DNA of 44,588 bases from positions 1 through 44,588 of the forward strand of contig JBJYZC010000019.1 in the NCBI GenBank assembly GCA_046263755.1. The letters run 5' to 3'. The position numbers were made by a program, and so were the translations under genes. A model generated the notes under the pieces. The model did not search any database, was not told the origin of the DNA, and saw nothing but the letters and a program-made list of their open reading frames with translations. Below, in pieces: positions 39,829 through 44,588 of the stretch. The DNA is from Lachnocurva sp029100405 (GTDB taxonomy: Bacteria > Bacillota > Clostridia > Lachnospirales > Lachnospiraceae). Numbering within the stretch: position 1 is the stretch's first letter; each line of letters begins with the position of its first letter.

Positions 39829-41715
39829 ATGAGGAATAAGGATGGACGTTTTGTCCGCTGCTTCGCAGTGCTGACTCTGACAGCAGTTTTTACTATAACA
39901 TCACCGGTACAATTGGTATCAGCATCAGCGATACCAAACGCATCTTCTATCACGACATACACTCCGTCTACTGCGACAAAGACGGATCATACCTGTGTCA
40001 TAAAACTGGTTGACTTCGATTCCCAAAACATCTTAAAGACTTATTACGCAAACACGAATGATAGCTATGGACCGGACGGCACCATCGCAATCCGTGACAC
40101 CTATTATGATAGTGCCAGTGGTAAGGATTATGATCTCTGTGATGCGCAAGGGAAAATTCTGACAGCTGACCAGGCATCTTCAATCATCCACGGTACGATC
40201 AAGGATGAGAAGGAACTTACCTTTTATTACAAGGCTCACTCTGCGACAAATGTAGAGCGTTCCATTACTTTGCAGGCTGTTACCGAAGATGGCACGGTTT
40301 TGAAAGAGGCTGGTATCACAATCGATCAGGATACCACAGTGGATCCTTCCGAAAAGCTTGGGAAATCCTTCCAAAGTAACGGAAACACATATGAAGCCCC
40401 TTCCAAGAGCTTTGTAGTTACCTATTCCGGTGATGATATTCAAAAAGTTATTTATAAAGCAACAAAATCCGAAAGGCAATATTACGTTACTGTAAACTAC
40501 GTAGACGACAAAGAAAATCTCATCACTAAGAGAACATTCTATGTAAACAATAAGGACTATTATTTCACAGCACCCAAGGTCTTCTCCGTAGAGGAAAATG
40601 GAGAGAAAGCTACTTATATATATAATAAGAAGAAAAACGGTCAATCTTACACCATTCACCAGAAACCTGAATCAACAAAGCGTGAGTACACGCTTTATTA
40701 TAATAAAGAAGAAAATCAGTCCGAACCGATCACGTTCAGTGTTCTTCAATACGATTCCTATTCCAATGAGTGCATCGGAGTGATTTCGAAAGAAGTCAAG
40801 AAGGGACATAGCATCACCTTCAATCCTGCAGACAATCTGCCGAAGGGAACCGATGACTATAGCTACAAAGTTAATTCTTCTTTCAACAAGAAGGTAACTT
40901 ATAAATATGGAAATCCGAACCGGACGGTTTACATTTATTACGACCGTCATGATCCGAAGGATCCGGATAAGTATTCGACCAAGACCAAGAGCCGCGACAT
41001 CACGATTCGTTATCAAGCTGTCGATGAAACGGTCGAGGGACATGAGATCTTCCCGGATCAGGGACAGGCGAAAACGAAGTTTACGGTTTGGTCCGATAAG
41101 GAGATGAGCTACAGTCTGCCGCAGGAGATCACGGCGGGCGGTGAGACCTATGTCCTGATCCAGGGACAGACCAATCCGGTCGAGCTTAGCTACTATTCAC
41201 CGAGGGAGACCTATTCCTTCTATTATAAGAACAAAAAGGATGTCAATTTCTATACCATCCGGACTGAGACCACGGAAGAGGTCGAGGTCCTCGACAACAA
41301 TGTCACCTGGACCATTCTTCCTGGCATCACACGAGTGATCCTCACCAATCAAACAACTGGCGTTACAAACACCCTTGCGACGACGAATCTGAATGGTCAG
41401 CAGATCCGGGGCAATGCCGGCGGACAGAATGCAAATCCCGGAAACGGCGGAGCGAATGCAAATGGTCAGACGAACAATGCAGACAGTGATCAGAGCATCG
41501 ATTCGATAGACAGCAATGAGATCCAGACACCTCGTGGAAATATAAAGCTAGACCAGAAAGAGACGAAGGGCTTTCGTTTCCAACTTGTCTTTGCAGTAAT
41601 TGCTGCAGCAGTTGTTCTGGCAGCACTGGTCTTCTATTTCCTGAAGAAAAGAAGGAAAGCGGTCAAGATGGTAAGCGGCCATAAGAATGGGGAGGAAAAG
41701 AACAATGAAAAATAA
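39829..41715 (+). CDS. Membrane-anchored surface protein with MucBP-like repeats
   Basis: The 628-residue protein has a signal peptide (about 1-32), a long extracellular part and a C-terminal membrane helix (about 585-606; LVFAVIAAAVVLAALVFYFL) followed by KKRRK and a short cytoplasmic tail. The outside part has several units that look like MucBP or similar beta-grasp repeats, each running from a strand such as VTVNYVDDKENLI or ITIRYQAVDETVEGHE to a YYNKE-type end. An Asn/Gly-rich stalk (about 525-550) precedes the anchor. No LPXTG motif is present; QTPRGN before the helix is the closest match, so anchoring by the helix itself is more likely. The start at 39829 follows GGGGAGG by six bases. 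Its last 11 bases overlap the adhesin gene. Confidence 0.75.
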   Translation: MRNKDGRFVRCFAVLTLTAVFTITSPVQLVSASAIPNASSITTYTPSTATKTDHTCVIKLVDFDSQNILKTYYANTNDSYGPDGTIAIRDTYYDSASGKDYDLCDAQGKILTADQASSIIHGTIKDEKELTFYYKAHSATNVERSITLQAVTEDGTVLKEAGITIDQDTTVDPSEKLGKSFQSNGNTYEAPSKSFVVTYSGDDIQKVIYKATKSERQYYVTVNYVDDKENLITKRTFYVNNKDYYFTAPKVFSVEENGEKATYIYNKKKNGQSYTIHQKPESTKREYTLYYNKEENQSEPITFSVLQYDSYSNECIGVISKEVKKGHSITFNPADNLPKGTDDYSYKVNSSFNKKVTYKYGNPNRTVYIYYDRHDPKDPDKYSTKTKSRDITIRYQAVDETVEGHEIFPDQGQAKTKFTVWSDKEMSYSLPQEITAGGETYVLIQGQTNPVELSYYSPRETYSFYYKNKKDVNFYTIRTETTEEVEVLDNNVTWTILPGITRVILTNQTTGVTNTLATTNLNGQQIRGNAGGQNANPGNGGANANGQTNNADSDQSIDSIDSNEIQTPRGNIKLDQKETKGFRFQLVFAVIAAAVVLAALVFYFLKKRRKAVKMVSGHKNGEEKNNEK

Positions 41716-43885
41716 ATTAAGAAAGGTTTTATCAAAAGAGATCCCGATCAGTGTTTTGAAGAAAACCCTTGCACTCCTTCTGACTTTTCTCATGGTTGTG
41801 ACCAGTGGGGATTTCTCGGGGCTGTATGTTAACGCGGTGGGAGAAGAGACTGAAGCTGGAAAGATCATTATCTCCGAAACCGATAATCTTTCAAACAAAT
41901 ATACGTTTTCAAGTAAGACAAATGACAGAAAGATTTCCGCATACGATCTTCTAGGTGATGCTTGGAATTATGGTATTACTTCCAGAATATTTGCTTTAAC
42001 AAGTGATTCAGAGACCAACTTTGCTACAGAAACGATTGAGAATTTTCCAGCACAAACTGGTATTACAGATAAATCTGGTTTAAGTAAGGAAAGTGATAGC
42101 TATGTAGGAGCAATTAGCGAAAAATATAGCGGTGATCTAGGTATTAAGGGCGAAGGGAAGATTATGAATATCCATACCCCTGAGACGCTTAAAAATAGAT
42201 TTGTAACCAAAGGAAATGTTAAATTAAACTTTATAAATACATCAAAGGAAGATGTCAACAAGTATGTAGAGAATCTGATAACTACTGTCCAAACAAATGC
42301 AAAAAAGCTTAATAAGGACTCTATCAATGTGAGTGGACAATGTCTGCAAGATAATAATCAGAAAAAATACACATTGGATCTCACTAATGCTGCAGACGAT
42401 CGTACCTATTATGTTAATTTAGATAACTATCCAGCTTTGAAAACGTCAATCTCTCAAGATGGTTACCTTACTATTAAAAAGAAGCAAAGCCAAACTATTG
42501 TATTTAATAGTTCTCAAAAAACTCTTAATATAGGCGATATTTATTTGGATGGCCATTCAGCTGCAGGAATAGCTAGTGGTGCAAGAGATGATTATATGGA
42601 AATTGCAGGCAGTATTATATGCAACTTTCCAGAAGCCACACAAGTTAACATTAAGAATTTTTCTGGTATCCTTATGGCGCCAAACGCTACTGTAAAATTT
42701 TCAGGCGTTGATGCTGGATGGCTTGTAGCAAGTAAGGCAGAAACGGACAGTTCAGAGTGGCATTTCATAAATACGAAACTTACATCTACTCCGGCTACCG
42801 TCACTTTTAAGGCACAGAAATTGATTGATAATGCCAACCCTACTACGGATACACCACCTTTCTCGTTTAAATTAGAGAAGCAGATTCAGGATGATCAAGG
42901 CGATATTACTTATCAAGTAGTTCCTGGAGCTGAAGCAGTAAAAAATGATGGTAATAACATTACTTTTCCCTCGATAAGCTATGATGGAAAAGATGATGGT
43001 GAGCATATCTATAGGATTAGTGAGATCCCAGGAGACGATAGTAAATATAATTACGATAAAACAGCCTATTATGTAAAAGTTAATGTTTCAACAGAAACAG
43101 AAGGTAATGAAGAGAAGACACATGCAGATGTATCGTATTATAAGGATGCGGCATGCACAGAAGAATTAAAAGCAGGTTCCACAGGACAAACTGTACCAAC
43201 ATTTAATAATACAACTAAACACACAACTGACATTACGATTTCTGGTACAAAGAACCTGGAAGGAGCAGAGCTGTCGAAGTATGCGGATCAGTTCGAGTTC
43301 AATCTTGCTGATGATAATACAGGTGATAATAAAGGAAAGATCATAAGAACAGCAAAGCTCAATGACCAAGGTCAGTTTGCATTTGCACCGATCACTTTTG
43401 ATAAGGCAGGTACTTATCACTATACGGTCAGTGAGACGAACGGCGGTCAGACCATTGACGGTATTACCTATGATGGAACGAGCTATACCGTTGAAGTCAG
43501 TGTAAAGGATGATGGGGAAGGCCATCTGACAGCGAAGGCAAAGGCATATGATGCGTCCGGTAAGGAGTTTGAACCGAATAGCCTGACCTTTACGAACCAG
43601 TATCAGCCGAAATCAACCGAACTGAGCCTGTCCGGAAGCAAGAGCCTGGAAGGAGCAGAGCTGTCGAAGTATGCGGATCAGTTCGAGTTCAATCTTGCTG
43701 ATGATAATACAGGTGATAATAAAGGAAAGATCATAAGAACAGCAAAGCTCAATGACAAAGGTCAGAAAGATCAGTTTACATTTGAACCGATCACTTATGA
43801 TAAGGTAGGTACTTATCAATATACGGTCAGTGAGAAGAACGGCGTACCTATGATGGAAAGAGCTATACCGTTGAAGTCCGTGTAA
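41705..43885 (+). CDS. Choice-of-anchor-A / Spy0128-like adhesin, first open part
   Basis: The 726-residue open part starts after GGGGAGG (41691-41697). A long signal peptide (about 1-46; VLKKTLALLLTFLMVVTSGD) is followed by a choice-of-anchor-A type domain (about 50-365; NFSGILMAPNATVKFSGVDAGWLVASKA, then EWHFINTKL). After that come pilin isopeptide-linker (Spy0128/FctA-like) modules with FSFKLEKQ, GTYHYTVSETNG, YTVEVSVKDDG and LTFTNQY landmarks. Such modules carry self-made Lys-Asn bonds in Gram-positive pili and adhesins. The frame breaks near 43845 because the third module lacks 19 bases present in the second, and it ends at 43885. The gene is cotranscribed with the preceding surface protein. 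It could be broken, phase-variable or misassembled. Confidence 0.85.
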   Translation: MKNKLRKVLSKEIPISVLKKTLALLLTFLMVVTSGDFSGLYVNAVGEETEAGKIIISETDNLSNKYTFSSKTNDRKISAYDLLGDAWNYGITSRIFALTSDSETNFATETIENFPAQTGITDKSGLSKESDSYVGAISEKYSGDLGIKGEGKIMNIHTPETLKNRFVTKGNVKLNFINTSKEDVNKYVENLITTVQTNAKKLNKDSINVSGQCLQDNNQKKYTLDLTNAADDRTYYVNLDNYPALKTSISQDGYLTIKKKQSQTIVFNSSQKTLNIGDIYLDGHSAAGIASGARDDYMEIAGSIICNFPEATQVNIKNFSGILMAPNATVKFSGVDAGWLVASKAETDSSEWHFINTKLTSTPATVTFKAQKLIDNANPTTDTPPFSFKLEKQIQDDQGDITYQVVPGAEAVKNDGNNITFPSISYDGKDDGEHIYRISEIPGDDSKYNYDKTAYYVKVNVSTETEGNEEKTHADVSYYKDAACTEELKAGSTGQTVPTFNNTTKHTTDITISGTKNLEGAELSKYADQFEFNLADDNTGDNKGKIIRTAKLNDQGQFAFAPITFDKAGTYHYTVSETNGGQTIDGITYDGTSYTVEVSVKDDGEGHLTAKAKAYDASGKEFEPNSLTFTNQYQPKSTELSLSGSKSLEGAELSKYADQFEFNLADDNTGDNKGKIIRTAKLNDKGQKDQFTFEPITYDKVGTYQYTVSEKNGVPMMERAIPLKSV

Positions 43886-44588
43886 CGGATGATGGAAAAG
43901 GCCATCTGACAGCGAAGGCATATGATGCGTCCGATAAGGATAAGGAGCTTGGACCGAATAGCCTGATCTTTACGAACCAATATAAAGCAATCGGGGAGAT
44001 TAGCTTCCAAGGAAGCAAGACCCTGATCGGACGGGATCTCGCAGAAGGTGAGTTTACCTTTGCAATCGATGAGACAGAGAAAAACTATACAACGATAAAG
44101 CACAAGGACATTGTCCGTCCGGTAACGAATGAGGAAGGACAAACACTTTTTGGTAATCCGTCTACGGGTAAGTTTGCCTTCAAAGAGATACCATATGATT
44201 CAACCAAGCAGGGAGATCTCGGCGATCATTATTATGTGATTCATGAAGTAAGATCAGCTGTACTCCAAAACGCGGGTATCGGTTATGATCCGAAAGAAGT
44301 ACGTGTTCATGTAACGGTGAGTGATAAGGGAGATGGTACCCTTAAAACGGAGGCAGCATACTCTTACGTCAACACGACAGATCAGTCTACCGGGAAACTG
44401 GAAGGAGATCAGCCGGTAAAATTTGTCAATAGATATCAGCCGAAATCAACCGAACTGAGCCTGTCCGGAAGCAAGACCCTGGAAGGAGCAGAGCTGTCGA
44501 AGTATGCGGATCAGTTCGAGTTCAATCTTGCTGATGATAAAGGAACGATCATAAGAACAGCAAAGCTCAAAATGATCAATAACAAAGG
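43246..44588 (+). repeat. Near-identical Spy0128-like module repeats
   Basis: A 112-bp block is identical at 43255-43366 and 43645-43756; a shortened version begins at 44478. Identity at the DNA level between modules of one gene implies recent duplication or gene conversion. Confidence 0.85.
43846..44588 (+). pseudogene. Continuation of the adhesin in a shifted frame, open at the window end
   Basis: From 43846 another frame continues the module exactly where the first leaves off (TYDGKSYTVEVRVTDDGKGHLTAKAYD). It runs without a stop to the window edge, about 247 codons. It holds the end of one Spy0128-like module, a further one (GEISFQGSKTLIGRDLAEGEFTF, then YYVIHEV, then KFVNRYQPK) and the start of the next. 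It has no start signal of its own, so it is part of the same gene separated by a frameshift. The C-terminal anchor lies outside the window. Confidence 0.8.

Noticed and set aside
40180..41043. Minus-strand frames across the surface protein gene
   Set aside because: They are antisense shadows with no ribosome binding sites and no recognisable domains.

Overview
The window looks like a moderate-G+C, low-peptidoglycan-barrier Firmicute, most likely a clostridial Lachnospiraceae-type anaerobe. The reasons are a rubredoxin, an A-type flavodiiron protein, a C_GCAxxG_C_C redox protein, strong AGGAGG ribosome binding sites, sigma-A type promoters, and Spy0128-like pilin modules of Gram-positive surface proteins. 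I cannot name the genus from sequence alone.

Layout, left to right. 0.2-2.1 kb (+): two DNA-repair genes (an MmcQ/YjbR-MGMT fusion and a hypoxanthine-type DNA glycosylase), then the biotin transporter bioY. 2.1-5.3 kb (-): rubredoxin, an RsmF-type rRNA m5C methyltransferase, a C_GCAxxG_C_C protein and a TraX-family membrane protein. 5.5-6.9 kb (+): a MATE exporter. 6.9-15.5 kb: a coherent catabolic regulon. It has four minus-strand enzymes (amidinohydrolase of the DDAH/arginine deiminase type, HisC-like aminotransferase, RocB-like M20 hydrolase, 2-hydroxyacid dehydrogenase), a PucR-type regulator, and a divergent polar amino acid ABC importer. All three transcription units begin with a terminator-like hairpin in the 5' leader. 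15.6-21.8 kb: a GGDEF protein, an NSS-family sodium symporter, a chemoreceptor with a long charged tail, and a flavodiiron protein.

21.9-28.0 kb is a plasmid/chromid-type replication and partition locus: ParA, an overlapping downstream protein with two tandem ribbon-helix-helix-like domains, about 1.5 kb of noncoding AT-rich DNA, a Rep_3-type initiator, and 15 iterons in two opposed blocks. The noncoding DNA contains a striking tract of about 450 bp in which G recurs every 9 bp on average on an almost pure T/A background; it is my best candidate for an undescribed centromere. Housekeeping genes (luxS, mtnN, a class A PBP, tRNA-Glu) sit beside this origin, so the replicon is either a chromid/megaplasmid or a chromosome carrying an integrated plasmid origin.

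28.2-33.4 kb (+): luxS, mtnN (together the SAH recycling branch that yields AI-2), a small membrane protein, a class A PBP and a secreted SH3-NlpC/P60 hydrolase. 33.6-39.4 kb is unusually rich in short tandem duplications. It carries a radical SAM protein, a pyridoxamine kinase, its divergent PdxR/MocR-like regulator (linker expanded by 36-bp repeats, C-terminus lost), a rhodanese-like protein without the usual cysteine, tRNA-Glu(CTC), and a small unknown gene flanked by 38-bp and 40-bp arrays. 39.7 kb to the end (+): a surface-protein operon (a membrane-anchored repeat protein, then a choice-of-anchor-A/Spy0128-like adhesin interrupted by a 19-bp deletion relative to its sister module), open at the window edge.
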